Origin: Molanna angustata
Taxonomy: Eukaryota > Arthropoda > Insecta > Trichoptera > Molannidae
Reading direction: 5' to 3'
Assembly: GCA_963576475.1 (NCBI GenBank)
Contig: OY754980.1
Location: 2,227,567-2,291,566, forward strand
DNA: 64,000 nt
The translations under genes and the position numbers were made by a program. The notes beneath the pieces were generated by a model that saw nothing but the letters and a program-made list of their open reading frames with translations, was not told the origin of the DNA and ran no database searches. Below, in pieces: positions 1 to 15,100 of this stretch (positions are counted from its first letter, which is position 1; every line of letters starts with the position of its first letter).

Positions 1-112
1 CCAAATAGCCCATTCCTAAACATTTTTCCTTTACAAAAATCCCATTGGTGTGGTGGAAAAGTGTAAAAAATAATAACAAATGATGTTTGTCAAATTGAAT
101 TTTTTTTTTTAG

Positions 113-3100
113 ATTTTCACGCAATGGTCGGTATGGGTAGAATAATGCGAGACACGAGTGCATTCTACATGCGCAGAACATTCGCAACAGACCGTCTGTA
201 CAGTGCTGTATTTAGACAGTATGTTCGTACGCTCGTTGTGAGTAGCCATAGTCCCCTTGAATTCTTCATAGAGGGCACCAGAAGCAGAAGTGGGAAAAGT
301 ATGGCACCAAAATATGGTAATAACCAATCCTTAAAATAATCCTTAAAATACATACAGCAAATATTCTTTATTTTAGGAAATAAACAAATGCTTAAAACTC
401 TCACAATTTTTAAACAACATATTTCTAGTAATTAGTTCTTCGTTAATTCTTTGAAGGATTTTATAAATATTGTCTTTTTAGGTTTTATGTCAATGGTACT
501 TGAGCCTTACTTCATGAAAGATGTACCCGATGTGACATTTGTACCAATCAATATCAGCTATGACAGAGTTCTCGAAGAAAAATTATTTGCTTATGAATTG
601 CTCGGAGTTCCGAAACCAAAAGAATCAACGGCGGTGAGTTTATTCATGTACTATTGATAATTGTTTTTAATTTATTTTTATTTATACCATTAACAAACAT
701 TAGAGCTTAGCTTCCACAGAGGTGCAACAGACTTGATTCTTAGCAACAATGTCAGTATTGCCGATGCTCCAATGCGCACACACAAATTCTTATATATAGA
801 ATACTAAAATCCATCTTGTCTGCTGTGCCTATGTGGACGCTAACTTTTAAATTCACTTTTTGACTTATATATAATACGACGTGTTAAATAATTAAGTTTA
901 CTAATAAAAGCGTTATTATACTAACAAAAGGAAGTGGTTTTGAGGAAGGGAGCGTGATAGAAAAGTAGGAAAGCTCTTGTTTTTATTATTTTTGTCTTGT
1001 CATTACCTTATTGCCATAGTACATGTTGTAATGTATTACATTATCTCTAGTTGGTTGTAAGAAATTGCCGTTTGGCAATAAGTCCGGAATAAACCTCGAA
1101 AACATTCACAGCTTTCAATGTGAATTCAATTTAATTACTTAATTGATTTCTGTGTCATTCATTATCTATTCTATTATCTCAGATTTTTTTTTCAAGTATT
1201 TAGTATAAATGTTTTGCTAGTCATAATATAAAATTGAATATCATCAGTGCATTATCAACGAGTGGGGTATGGCCAACGCTATACTCCTCACTAACAAGTT
1301 AATCCACAAACTATTCAAATTTTGTATGGAAAATTTTCAGCATTTTCATGAAATGAGTGTTAAATTATTTTAAAAAGTGATGTGCCTTTTTAGCAATTTG
1401 AAAATAAAAATAAAATATTTAAGTTTCCTGAGCTTAAGCTCACTTTGAAATATTTGAAAGTTAAAAAAATTGAAGGTGGTTCGGCCACATAGAAAGAATG
1501 AGTGATGACCGTCTGACAAAAAAAGTATACAAGGCTGATAAAAGAGGAATGAAAAGTAGAGGTCGGCCAAGAAAGAGTTGGCACGATCACATAAATGGGA
1601 TTTTGAAAGATGGAGATGTTAGAAGTAAGAATAATAGAAGAGCGTGTATGAGACGATGTATGGACGTGAATGAAGCGAGGAATGTATGTCAAGAGAGAGG
1701 AGTCTGGCGTTCGGTTCTCTCTGCCTACCCCAAATAGGGAAATGGCGTGATGGTATGGTATGGTAAAAAAATTGAAAAGCACTAATCAGATATCCTTCAA
1801 ATCAATGGCGTTATTAGATATACAAATTCGCAAAATTTGAAATGAATCAAATGAGTACTTATAACACACCTCACATAGCACACACCCAAACACACAGATA
1901 CATTGTGATGAATCTAAAGCTGATTGGTAACCGGAGGGGTTACCAATCAACAGTGGTTATTAACCAGATGGGTTACTATTAAATATATGTGGTAACCAGA
2001 GGGGTTACCAGTAAAGAGAGTTTACTATATCCCAAGTGGATATGATTTGAAATAAGAACACAAGGACAGTGGTTTAGAGAGAAGAAGAAAGAATGGTCAA
2101 AAGTAACAATGAGTATATTGATCACAATTAATAGTTTGCTTAAGGGTAAATTTACAATTGATGAAATAACTTACAAAGGAACTTTCTCACGATGAGTAGG
2201 TATAACGAGCGAGTTAGCGGGTGTGTTCGAAGTGTCCGAATCTTCGCATGGTGAAGTACCATCGTGCTCGCGAGGTCGAGAGATGACCGGTGGTCGAGAG
2301 ACGAAGTGTCGGCGAGACGGCGTGGTCGAGAACGGCGGCGTGATGTGACGAATCGAAGTGACGGAAATACAGAAATGAAGTGACCATGTGTAGAGGTGTA
2401 GACTCCCTTAAATAGTGCTGCGCTGGGGGTAGCAAGTTCAATGTCCTCGAACTTTCTAGACTTATTTATTTGAAGTGTCATACCCAGTTGAGGAGTATTG
2501 TCACTTGTTTGACGTTGCGGGCGATGAACTCGGCCTAGCGATAAACAAATGTACTTGCCGTCGCTAGGCGCGCGCTCGAAAGAAATTTAGAGATGTGGCC
2601 TGCCACATTCCTCCCCTCCAAGTGGTATCGAAGATGGCACGATACCTTGGTAGAATGTCATGTTGTGGCTGAGCTGAGGCAGTCGTTGCTGAAGATTGTT
2701 GTAGTCATTACAATTTTGGAGAGATGGTTAGACTTGTGTTAGTTGGACTGTTGCCTAGTTGCTGATGATGATTGCGATGGATCAAGATGTGATTGCTTTG
2801 GAAACAGTGTTCCCGTTCAGCCCGTTGACAATTGCAGTGTGTCGGTGAGGCTTGTTCGTACACAAAGCTGTGGAGTCCGTGGAGTCAGTGTAGTCCGTGG
2901 AGTCCGATGAGCTGTGCAGTGTAATTGGCATCTAAACATTCTTGTCGAATTTGCAGAACTGTGCAGTTGGCTTGCGTTGGCGTTTTCGAAGTTTTCATTG
3001 ACTGTCGTCGTGTTGACAGCGTGTGTTGACAGTGACGTGTTGACAGCGTCGTGTTGACCGTGTCGTGTAGACGTCGTGTTGTCGTGGTTGAGCAGCTCCT

Positions 3101-6100
3101 TGGGTATGCGAGACTGAGTGCGAGTCATAAGCATAACACGAAGGATGGGACAGCGTCCCAACAAAATCATTCCTCGTTCAAAGACGTGCGTAGCGATGAG
3201 ACGAGGTGAGTTTTTGTGTGCTCGAGATGTGTGCGTGCGTTCATATTTGGGTGTCCGACAGCTCTGGAGTAGTTCTCCAGCGTTGAAGTTGCGGCGTGTC
3301 TGTTGCGTTAGACAGCTTTGGAGTATGTAGTTCTCCAGTGGGGCCTGTGTGTGCATTCTTTGCTGCGCATCAAGTGAGTCTGATGTCTTTGGGAATACGT
3401 GCCAGTATAGCGAGTGCTTGTGCATTCTTTGCCGCGCATCAAGTGAGTCTGATGTCTTTGGGAATACGTGCCAGTATAGCGAGTTGTAGCGTGTCGGTGT
3501 TGCTCTTGGTTGCTGATGAAAACCCTTTGTTGCTGAAGTTGTCCATTTTGATTTGGTGCCGTTGCCAATGTTGTTCATCTTGATTTGGTGCCGTTGACAA
3601 TGTTTGCCATCTTGATTTATCGATGTTGATAATGTCGCTTTCCATCTTGGTTTGATGCTGATGATGATGATAACGTTGATCATCTTGCTTCTATAGTTGT
3701 ACATAGTAACAGCAGTTGACAGTTGTAAATTTTAAATTTTCATAATATAAACATTTACAATTGTAGCAAGCGAATAAATAAAATATTGTTGGTTGCATGT
3801 TGCAAAAATATAATATGTACAATGATAAGTATTTGTCAATAATAATTAAGTTGATTACAATATATTTTAGAAGTGAAAATAAATTCAAGTATCTAATTAG
3901 GTATACAATGCAACAAAAAAATAATATGAATTTCAGCAAAGTCCAAAAATGTTTAAAATATTCTATTTGTAATAGGTAAATATTGAAATGTGTCTAAGTA
4001 CAAAAATGCTTTGCAAGTTTCAAAGTATAAAAGGTATTTAAAGCAAAATTACAAAGTATGAAATAGGTAAGTTAAGTATTTCACGAAATTAGTACCTATT
4101 TGATATATTAAATAGTGATAATTTAATTAATTATTTGCGAGCTACTTTGATATAAAAATATATTTCTGATTGCAATGAATTTAAATAACGTACGTAAATA
4201 TCTTGTTAGCAAAAACTTAGATTGTCGCTCGGTAGATGGTGTTTATTGAAAACTTAATTTTTCTACCGCTAGTTGAAATTAAGATAGATTAGTCACGAGC
4301 TGTGTTCGCGTTGTTTACATATTAAAAATAACAAAATTGAAGTTTTATCGTTTAAAACCGAAAACTTTCGATCGATATTTGTTTTAACAATGAAATTAAT
4401 ATATCAAGTTCAATTAAATGTTCTGTACCACGCGTAAATCTGTATGTAAAATATAAAATTATTAAGTTTTGTCACTTCAGTATTATTGTTGCGCGTGTGA
4501 ATTTTATGTTGCGAAGTATGTGAAAAAAATAAAATTTAGTTCCGTGATTAATGTAAAAAGAATATAAGTAAATTCGGAAGTGCGGTTTTGTTTATGTATA
4601 TCGCGATCGTCGGAGTATTTTTTTTTACTTAAAGCAGTGCCGTACAGAAAAATTTAACTGTGTTTGTTTATGTGAAATTATAAAGTGGGTACCAATATAA
4701 TATACCTTTGTTTACAATCTCAGAATAAAATGAATGTGTACTATGCATGTATTATTTGAATGCAACATTTATGACAAAGAATAACTAAAAACCGAGAAAC
4801 GCGGGTGATTTTTAAACGCGATTGCATAGAATTAAGCGCGATTGTTTCGCGGGTGTAGTGTAGTGTACCCATCGTGAGAGATTCAAAAACCAATTCGTTC
4901 TTTTTCTAAGCTAGGAAAAGATAAGGAGTGATCTGAGAAAAATCGGTAAGTGTTGTTTAATGTTATTGTAAGGAAAAATACCACTGTTGTGAATGCATAT
5001 TTATCGTTTTTCGGCCTCGGGCCGGTACTAGATAAATACCGATGTTTTGTAAATACCAGTAGCTGTGAAGCTTAGCTATTAAGCTGTTTGGTAACGATTG
5101 TGTTCATATTCACGTTTTCAGGGTCACCAATAAAGCTGATTGGTAACCAGAGGGGTTACCAATAAATAGTTGTTATTAACCAGATGGGTTACTATTAAAT
5201 ATATGTGGTAACCAGAGGGGTTACCAGTAAAGAGAGTTTACTATATCCCAAGTGGATATGATTTGAAATAAGAACACAAGGACAGTGGTTTAGAGAGAAG
5301 AAGAAAGAATGGTCAAAAGTAACAATGAGTATATTGATCACAATTAATAGTTTGCTTAAGGGTAAATTTACAATTGATGAAATAACTTACAAAGGAACTT
5401 TCTCACGATGAGTAGGTATAACGAGCGAGTTAGCGGGTGTGTTCGAAGTGTCCGAATCTTCGCATGGTGAAGTACCATCGTGCTCGCGAGGTCGAGAGAT
5501 GACCGGTGGTCGAGAGACGAAGTGTCGGCGAGACGGCGTGGTCGAGAACGGCGGCGTGATGTGACGAATCGAAGTGACGGAAATACAGAAATGAAGTGAC
5601 CATGTGTAGAGGTGTAGACTCCCTTAAATAGTGCTGCGCTGGGGGTAGCAAGTTCAATGTCCTCGAACTTTCTAGACTTATTTATTTGAAGTGTCATACC
5701 CAGTTGAGGAGTATTGTCACTTGTTTGACGTTGCGGGCGATGAACTCGGCCTAGCGATAAACAAATGTACTTGCCGTCGCTAGGCGCGCGCTCGAAAGAA
5801 ATTTAGAGATGTGGCCTGCCACAAATCTTTTAGAATACAAACTCAGTATAATACAGTGAGTCTCACTAATCCAGCACTAGTAAAAATCAGGGGGTGCCGG
5901 ATTATTGGAATGTTCGGATTACTGGATTGCATAGAAAAATTCAAGATAAATTAATAAAATTTCAAGATAAATTAATAAAGGTTGCGATCGCCGGGCGAGC
6001 GTAAGAAGTGGTGGGGGTGGTGCGAGCGGATGGTGCCGGACTACTGGACGTGCCGAAGTACTGAAGTGCCGGATTAGTGAGACTCTACTGTACTAGTTGA

Positions 6101-9100
6101 TAATCTGCAATTAAAAAAAAAACCTTAAAAATGCGAATTTATAACTCCCCACTATATCATCTTGGGGTAGTTAGGAGTAAAAATAGCCATGTGACGATAG
6201 CAAAATTAGGTTTTGAAACTTACTAATTATTGTATGATTATGGCCCGGTATTACAGTCGGCTCTCAACTCATTGAGTTTGTTAAACTCAAGCTTGATGTT
6301 AAGGGGAGATTGAATCCATTTCCGTATTACATTGCAATATGACATGTCAGTTACTAAATCTTGAATTATAGACATATTTTACTTTTTCTGTGGTTATTAT
6401 CTGTCAAATTTTAATAATCTCAAATAATACCAACTGCAAAACGGGACGCTACGACTAGAAATACTATTGTTTCATTATCCAACATGGTAAATTTAATTTG
6501 TTTCACCAAAATAATGCTTTTAAATGCCCATGTTCGTTTCAATATGGCTGTCAGTTTGTTTTGTTGTGTGGCGCCACCGTCGATACAACTGATGCCTCTA
6601 GTGATAGAACACTGAAACTACACTCGTTGCCTAGCAACGAGTCAAGAAATGACAGTTAACTCACTGTTAAGTACTTAATCCGCCAGAAACGTTGAGTTAA
6701 ATATTTGTCATTTTAGTGACGTATTTGAGGGAAGATTAGGCCTAAACAGACACTGTAATATGCTATATTTTTGTAAAACTTGAGTTTAGCTCTTAAACTG
6801 AGACTGTAGTACCGGCCCTATGTAAATGACATAAGTTTTTTGTTTTTAATAAATAACCTTGAATATTTGGCATAAATAATATTTACACACAGTATATTTT
6901 TATCAGAACGAATTGGTGTTTCACAATTTCGTTACATGAGTCGTTTTCGATATGATATGCAACTACGATGTGTCTTTTCTTTATCTTTTTCAGGGTCTAC
7001 TGAGGGGACTGAACATATTGAACGAGAACTTTGGAAATATTTACATCAACATTGGCCAAGCAGTTTCAGCCAAAGAATATTTGAAGAAATATGTCCGACG
7101 CAACATCAGCGACGATCTGAAGCCGATGGATCTCATGAATCTCACTCCGGAGCAGAACGGTTGGGTGCAGAGTCTCTCCCACGAGATAATATACAGGCAG
7201 CAACAGTGCGCAATAGTCACCACATTCCAGATGGTCTCTGTAGCCCTGACCATGTCTTTACACCAATGTGCCCCCTTCTCCGATACGGAGCTCGGCGATT
7301 ACATCATCTGGCTCTCGGAAGTCCTCAAGGCGTTGGGGGGAAACTCGTTTGACTACGACAAAGCCACGATCGGTAAAGAATTAAACGCAGTATTTGCAAC
7401 GCATCAGTACTTGATAAGATTGGACAAACAGAGGAATCTACGCCTCATCAACACGATTCCCTTCTTTTTGACGGATGAAGTCAAACGAAAAATGAAAGGT
7501 ATAAAATATTTGTGCTTGGATGCAAGGCAGAATGATTAACAGTTAAATTAAATCTCTTTAGCTGGGTAGTTGAAAATACAAGAGCCAAATTAACATCTAG
7601 CATAGTTCAGCAATGAGGTTCACCACACATTCTGAATGTTGTACCTTTTTAGGTGAGACGAGACTGCTGTGTCATGCTTTCTTTTATAAGGTACTGCATA
7701 CCCACACACCTGTCACACCCAACATTGTTGTATATGCCGTGATGCTATGATTGAGTATATTTTTATAATAATTGTGAAATGTAATACTATATGTAAATAA
7801 CATATTTTTGCAGGCCACGAACTAAGTGCACATACAATTGATATGGTAATACCCGTTGTTATGATCCAGTTGTATGTCAATCCTGTCTTACATTGGATTA
7901 TATCCTCATCTGGAATACAACTCATTGTTCGGAATGGAACTTTTAATCAAGGTAATTGATTTCTTTATTTTTTTTCTATTTCACAACAAATATTGAATCT
8001 GAAAATGCGTCTTTGAAACAAGTACAAATCCATTTTTTTTTTAAACCCATCTAGACACCTTCTCACGTCGACTCAATAGTAGTCCATTGTGATAATTTGC
8101 CTCCTAGATGTCATTCCATAGTCCTATCTCCTGGAAGAACTGTAAAATCCTTTGTGGATCGGTGTCTCTGATTTGCTTTTGATCAGCAATATGCAAACCT
8201 ATTTTCTTTACTCTTGTTTGCATTAGTGGGCCACATTCTGTAAGTAGATGCATCGGTGTTTCATGTTCATCCATGCAGAACCTGCATAGGTACATTTCCG
8301 ATAAATTCAAAGTACAAATCCATACATCCTTTTCTTCTTCTTCTTCGATGGCGCTACAGCCCAAGTCGAGCCTTGGCCTCCTTCAACTTTTGCCTCCAAC
8401 CCCGTCTGTCCTCAGCTGCCGTCCTCCAGTTTGTCTCCTCACCTCGTCCTCCCATCGCAACCTGGTTCTTCCTATTTTCCTTCTTCCTCCTGGATGACCA
8501 GTCATAATTCTCTAAGGAATTCGCACATTTGGCATTCTCCATACATCTTTTTACATTCCCTAAAGATGGATTTCTAGTCTGGTATACTATCATCTGCCAC
8601 CGATCTAATTTTATTTACAGATAATCTTATTATCTACAGTTTTTATTTTTTTGATTGATTATGTTTTATCGTTTTTCCTTTTGGCTTTATTTATTTCAAC
8701 AAAGATAAAAACTTAAGTAAAACTTTCATTATAAAAAATCAAAACGTTTACTGATATTGTGTCTTTTAATTTAAAGTGTATTATTCTATAGATACTTCCA
8801 TGGTAAATTCTCAGAAGAACTTGATTCTTTGATCCCTCTTTCACTAAGCTAAAGAGTTACTCATTAAACTCAATCGCAGTACCATCAACATACACGAACC
8901 AGTCGCTTATCCAACTCTTTTATTAACACATTAGCCTAACTGTAAAAAAAAAAATCCAAATCCATCCAAATCAATATCTTCCTGAGCAGATTGCAAACCA
9001 TTTCCAAAGTGAATGCAGTTCTGGGATTAGCTCGCTTGTAATATTTAGTGTATGATAACTGTTGAAAAAATTATATGATTGAATCTTTCTAAACTATTTT

Positions 9101-12100
9101 GAAAATCTGGCAACCCTTACATTTCATATATTTTTTTTTGTTTCAGTTGTATTATGGGATCATTTCAAGCGGTTCAGAACATTACTAAAATATGAATTTC
9201 CTGTAAACGAACCAACTCTCGCTGAGGTAAGATTAATGCTTTTTATTTTCTTCCGCTGCAATATTTTTATGCATATTAAGGAAGGAATCAACTGTTCAGA
9301 CATGTTGCAATATAAATTAATGTTTTGTCCATACCCTAAAGCCTGGGATACACATGTCATCAAATTGGAAAAGTAGCTTGCATGCCAAAAATGACATGTT
9401 ACAGTAAATGACATACTGGGGAAACAGTTGCAAGTAAAATTTCATGCAAGCCGCTTCGTGGCATGTCTGTAGAGGCACGTGGAGATCCTTTTGGTGTGCG
9501 GTTATGCCAAAAAATCAAATGTTGTGCAACCTACTTTCTTGTCAGCTAAAATGCATGCCATTTAACTGATACATATGGAAGCAGCTGGTTTGCTATTGTG
9601 TAAGCTACGGATATGTTGTGTGTCTGCGATTTCAGAGATTACTTGAAACGAAACTCAAAAGCACCATCGCGACCATAGTGGCGCCCAAACAACATTACAC
9701 ATAACCTCGGTCATTAGGTCGTTGTTTGAAGCTAAACAAACACAATTTCAAGCAGAATCCCTGGAAGCATTTCTTGTCCAATATAGTTATGATGTTGTAC
9801 AAAGTGTTTAAAAATAGACTTGACAGACTGCACAAGTGAATACTATGACACATTAGCATAGCTGTCTGTCTGATAACACTTTTAATAATAATAAAGTTTG
9901 ACCACTCATGAAATGTGCTTTTTTCATAGTAATACAATGTTTTGATATCAAACAATAATTTATGATTGAAAGATATATTTTAAGATGAATACAAATGCCC
10001 TAAAATGGTTTAGTCACATAGAAAGAACGAGTGATGATTTTCTGACAAAAAAATTAGATAAGGCTGATAAAAGAAGAACGGAAGTAGAGGTCGGCCAAGG
10101 AAAAGTTGGTACAATCACGTAAATGGAATTTTGAAGGCTAGAGATATATAAAGTAAGAATAATAGAAGAGAGTGTGTGAGACAATGCATGGACGTGAATG
10201 AAACGATAGATGTATGTCATCAGAGGAATCTGGAATTCAGTTCTCTCTGCCTATCCTATGGGGTGATGGTGTAGGTATGGGGACCAATGTTCAGAAACAC
10301 ACCATGCTTTTTATTATTCAAAACATCTTTCATTTTAATTATTTCTAGGAATTCAAAAACAGTCTTGCCTATTTATCGTCTGCTGGAGGAGTTGTAAAAT
10401 CTTCAAGTTCGGAATCAGAAATGTTCACTTATGGAAGTAACACTAAACTACACAATCTTCTTAGCAATCTCATGTGGCCGTTTTTAAGTTGCGTTTATAC
10501 AATATGCATTGCCCTATCAAAAGTAAGTTGGATTGATTTGTTTAAACTTCTATACTAGGTACAGTTAACACCAAATAAATTGAGAAATCACGTAGGCTGC
10601 GCAGAGTGCACATTTGTTTTTTTTTTGCTTGGTTGATATATTTGCAAACTGCTCCACTCCATGACTCAAAAATTTTGCTGGCATTTGTACTCTGCGATCT
10701 AGACTACCCGAATGCAGAGTCCAAGGTAACTAAATACTAACTCCTAACCTCACTGGAGTATTTAGCTCGCTGGGCTAGTAATCCAGTGGTCGCCAGTTCG
10801 AATCCTGCCTCGATCGATTTTGTTCACCTATAGCACAAGCATTTATTTGCTTATTTTAGGGAACTATTAAATAAAAGATTTGTTATTTGAGACACTTTGT
10901 TTCTTTATTTAATCACACAGAAAAACCTAGGCACACAGCCATTACAACATTACAACAGGAAGTAAGGTTAGGACCATAGATATATATCTTCATGTAAATT
11001 TAAATACCATAGATAATTCAACACGCCTCCTTAAATTTACATTACACATAATATTTAAATCACATTGAACATTTTTCAAAGGTATATTATGGTTATACAT
11101 ACATACATACTTTATTATAACTGTCTCAAAGTGATGTACATTTAAAACTAGAAAGAACCTTATTCTATTACATCTAACTTGTTTCTAAACTTAACAAATT
11201 TTTCTTTACCTAAAGATTTTGTAAAGATATCAGCAATATTTTCTTCTGAGTTAATTTTAATAACATTAATAACTCCTTCTACATAGGATTCATTTACAAA
11301 ATGATATTGCACCTCTATGTGTTTTGAATTCTTTGTGAAATTTCCATACCTTGATATTGCTAATGCCCCTGAATTATCCTCATATATTTTTATAGGTTTT
11401 ACAATGTTTATGTCAAAGATTTTCAACAATTCTTTGACATATTTTAACTCTGACACTGCTTCAGATAATGCTACATATTCAGCGAATGTAGATGATTTAG
11501 TTATACTACTTTGTTTCTTTGATTTCCAATATATAACATTCCCATATAATCTTATAACATAGCCCGAAGTGGACTTTCTATCTAAATGATCTCCTGCCCA
11601 ATTACTATCTACAAAACAATCTAATATTTGAACATTTATTTTTCTACTGAAAGTTAATTTTAAGTTCTTAGTATAATATAAATATTTTAAAATTCTCAAA
11701 CCATATTTGAAATGAGTTTCATTGTAACAGTTTTGGAATCTACTTAGATAATTAACACTAAAACCAATATCAGGTCTTGTACTACAACTAATATATAATA
11801 GTGAACCAATTAAATTTCTATATTTAACATTATTACAATTTGTTTCTTTACTAGGTTCCAATTTCAGATTTACTTCCATTGGAGTATTATACATTTTTGC
11901 ATTTTCTAAATTATATTTCTTTGACAAGGCTTCAATATAATTTGTCTGGCTCAAAAACATAACATTATTCTCAATATTATAATCAATTTCAATTCCAACA
12001 TAATTTTTAACATGACCAATATCTTTCATCTTAAATCTATTACATAGTAAATACTTAATGTGTTTTATTTTATTTTTATCCTTACAACATATCAACAAAT

Positions 12101-15100
12101 CATCAACAAATAATATAATATAAATTTTATCTTCACCATCCATCTTTACATATAAACAATAATCATATTTACTTCTAGTAAAATCCAAACTTTTTAAAAA
12201 ATCATCAAAGCAATCATACCATGCTCTGGGACTTTCTCGTAGTCCATACAAAGCTTTATATAATTTACACACTTTATCTGTGCCATCTTCATAACCTTTA
12301 GGCTGTTTAATATAAATTTCTGAAGTGACTTTTCCATTCAAAAATGCTGTCTCTGCATCCATCTGTTCAACAATCAAACATTCTCTACAACAGTAAGACA
12401 GTAATATTTTCAACGTTTGCATTCTAGAGACTGGTGAGTAAGTATCTTCTACATATTCCCTTTGTTGAAACCCTCTTACTACTAACCTAGCTTTATATTT
12501 ATTTTCAGTCTTTTTTGTATATACCCATTTAACATCTAAAATATCCTTATTTAACGGTTTTTTGACTAATTTCCAAGTTTCATTTTTATACAATGACTCA
12601 ATCTCTTTATTCATTGCTTTCTTCCATTCACTCGACTCTTCACTTGTCAACGCCTCCTCAAATGTATTGGGACTACTTACATCACTACAATAAACATTAA
12701 TCTCATTAGTATATACATAATTATCATCATATCTACTTGGCATTTTTGCATTTCTTCTTGGCCTGCTCGACGTACTTGATTCAGCCCTAATATCACCATT
12801 ACATGGATTATTATCATCATCATTTAGATCACACTCATCATCGTTTGAATCTAACTCATCATTTGATTTTATCTCATCATTTGAATCACTCAAGCATTCA
12901 TCATCTTTTTCATTTAGCGCAATGCATTCAACACCATCTTCCACAATATCTACATGTCTAGCAATAATAATTTTATTATTTATTAACACTCTATATCCTA
13001 CTTCTTCGTAACCTAATAAAATTCCTAATTCGGCCTTTTTATCCCATTTTGTTTTTCTCTTTTGCTCTGGTATTCGTACAAATACTCTACTCCCATATAA
13101 ACGCAAATGCTCAACATTAGGTTTCTTACCAAACATAATTTCAAATGGAGTTTTCTTTTGCATAGTATTTGCTAACGTTCTATTCTTCAGATATGCTGCT
13201 GCACACACTATCTCCGGCCAAAATCGTCTATGAATCTTTGCTTCAGCCAGCAAACATCTAGATATATCCATAATTGTTCTATTGTATCTTTCAGCTGTAC
13301 CGTTCAACTCATGCACATACGGTGGACACATATTCATAGAGATTCCCTTTTCTTTTACAAACTGAAAAATCCTTTCATTTAAGTATTCCTTTCCATTATC
13401 ACATCTTAACTTTTTTATATTTTTACCTGTCAAATTTTGAATTTCATTTACATACTTAACAAAACAATCATAAACTTGAGTTTTATTTTGAATAGTATAA
13501 ATTCTGGCTATTTTACTGTAATCATCAATAAAAGTTAAAAAGTACTTTTCACCGTTAAAGCCTGTCGTTGCATGTGGTCCATTTAAATCAGTATGAACTA
13601 TTTGTAAAATTTCATATGCCCTGCTTCTATTGTTATCAAAAGGAATATTATGCATTTTGCTCTCAATACATGTTCTACATTTCATATATGTTGACTCCAA
13701 CTTTTCTGGCACACCAACTAACAATTGATCTCTACATATTTTATTCAAATACTGAAAGTTTACATGACCCAATGTGCGATGCCATCGTTCTTTCAATGTC
13801 ATTCCTTTCACACCTTCATCGCTATCTGTAACATTAGCTTCCTTATCATCAATCATACTAAACATTTTATATAAACTACCTTCTTTCCAAGCAATAGCAA
13901 ATAACTCATTATTATCATATATCTTACAACTATTTCCTGTCGATATGATCTTATATTTATCAGTAACTTTAGCATAGCTAATCAAATTCTTTCCCATTTC
14001 TTTTACATAATATACATTCTTCATCTCGATTTCTTCGTATCTCCCATACACTAAAAATTTACTTATGACACTTCCTACTTTGGTAGCTTTCAATATTTTT
14101 CCATCACCAATTCTAACATTTACAGGTTCTTTTAACTGTACACATTTGCTAAAATAAATATCATTGTTTATTACATGGTCAGTACATCCACTATCTAATA
14201 ACCATTCTATTTTAAATTTATTCTTACTACTACCAGGCTGTTCTCCGGTTGTTGCATGGATTTCTAAATTAAATGCTCGTCTGTCTCTCCATGCATTTGG
14301 GCCATCCTTACGAAACGCTCTGCTAGTTTCTGCATTCATCCGATGTTGAGTTCGTTCATTCCGCCTCTCTCCTCCATTAGCTCCACTGTTTTCTGCATTC
14401 ATCCGACAATGAGTTCGCTCATTTCGCCTCTTTCCTCCATTAGCTTGGCAGTCTCTTGCGTAATGGTTCGCTCCTCCACAATTGTAGCAGACACGCTTGC
14501 CCTTTTTATACTTCTTGTTTGCCATATATGCATTTGAATTCGGCGTCTCCTTTTCTTCCTTTAGCTCAGTCATCTTTAGTTTGTTTATGACATACTCTAC
14601 TGTTTGATCTTCTCGAGGTAGGACATCAATTAAGTCTCCAATGTAACTGTATCTTTCTGGAATAGTTCTTAGAATATAGTTGAGTTTTTCCTTTTCGTTT
14701 ATCTTCGCCCCTGCAGATTTTAGTTCATTAATGTTCTTTTCAAATTCATTGTAGAAAAGAGTTGTATTTTCATAATTTGTTAGTTTCATCTTCTCCAATT
14801 TGTTTCTCAAAATTATCTGGAGCGCCGTCGACTCTTTGCAGTACATTTGGTCAAATTTTTTTATGATTTCGTAAGCATTATCCAAATCTCCAATAAATTC
14901 CAACTGTTTATTTGTGATAGCACTATAAATATAATTTACTGCTTTTAAGTTTTTTTCATCTTCTTGTTTTGTCAGTATAGCTTCTTGACATCCTTTTAAT
15001 TTTAGGTACATGATCATTCTCTTTTTCCAATTATTGTAGTCTTGGCCATCAAATATGGGTATGATAATGTCACCCATTTTTATCTATTCAATCTTTTCAC

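Larger units (their letters stand above)
1258..6186 (+). repeat. Dispersed repeat (copy A), interrupted by three later insertions
   Basis: Segments 1258-1461, 1777-1914, 5824-5853 and 6091-6186 align in order with one uninterrupted copy at about 30495-31010. Shared landmarks are the CTCCTCACT start region, ATTCAAATTTTGTA, CAGCATTTTCATGAAATGAG, ATATCCTTCAAA, the CACACACA...GATACATTGTGATGA stretch and the TAACTCCCCACTATAT end. Copy A was cut successively by a LINE 3' fragment, an LTR element and a pogo-like MITE. The family is not identified; I see no ORF and no clear terminal structure. The ends (CTCCTCACTAA near the start, its near complement TTAGTGAGGA near the end of copy B) suggest short terminal inverted repeats, which would make it a non-autonomous DNA element. 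Confidence 0.7.
634..6993 (+). other. GNPAT intron 2, filled with nested mobile elements
   Basis: A 6.36-kb intron between phase-0 exons. It begins GTGAGT and ends in a pyrimidine-rich tract followed by CAG. It holds a small inverted-repeat element (about 706-845), a layered repeat stack (1258-6186) and a TIR element (6242-6818). Beyond these the sequence is AT-rich and no host exon is seen. Confidence 0.8.

Noticed and set aside
2152..2481. 109-aa ORF, found again at 5368-5697
   Set aside because: The two are the same sequence because both lie in the LTRs of one element; not a gene family.
2817..3704. 295-aa minus-strand ORF inside the LARD
   Set aside because: Low-complexity, made partly from short tandem duplications, overlaps other open frames, and shows no retroelement motif; probably not a protein.
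9300..9600. Region with repeated ATGTCAT/ATGACAT words
   Set aside because: Suggestive of a palindromic element but I could not find convincing paired ends.
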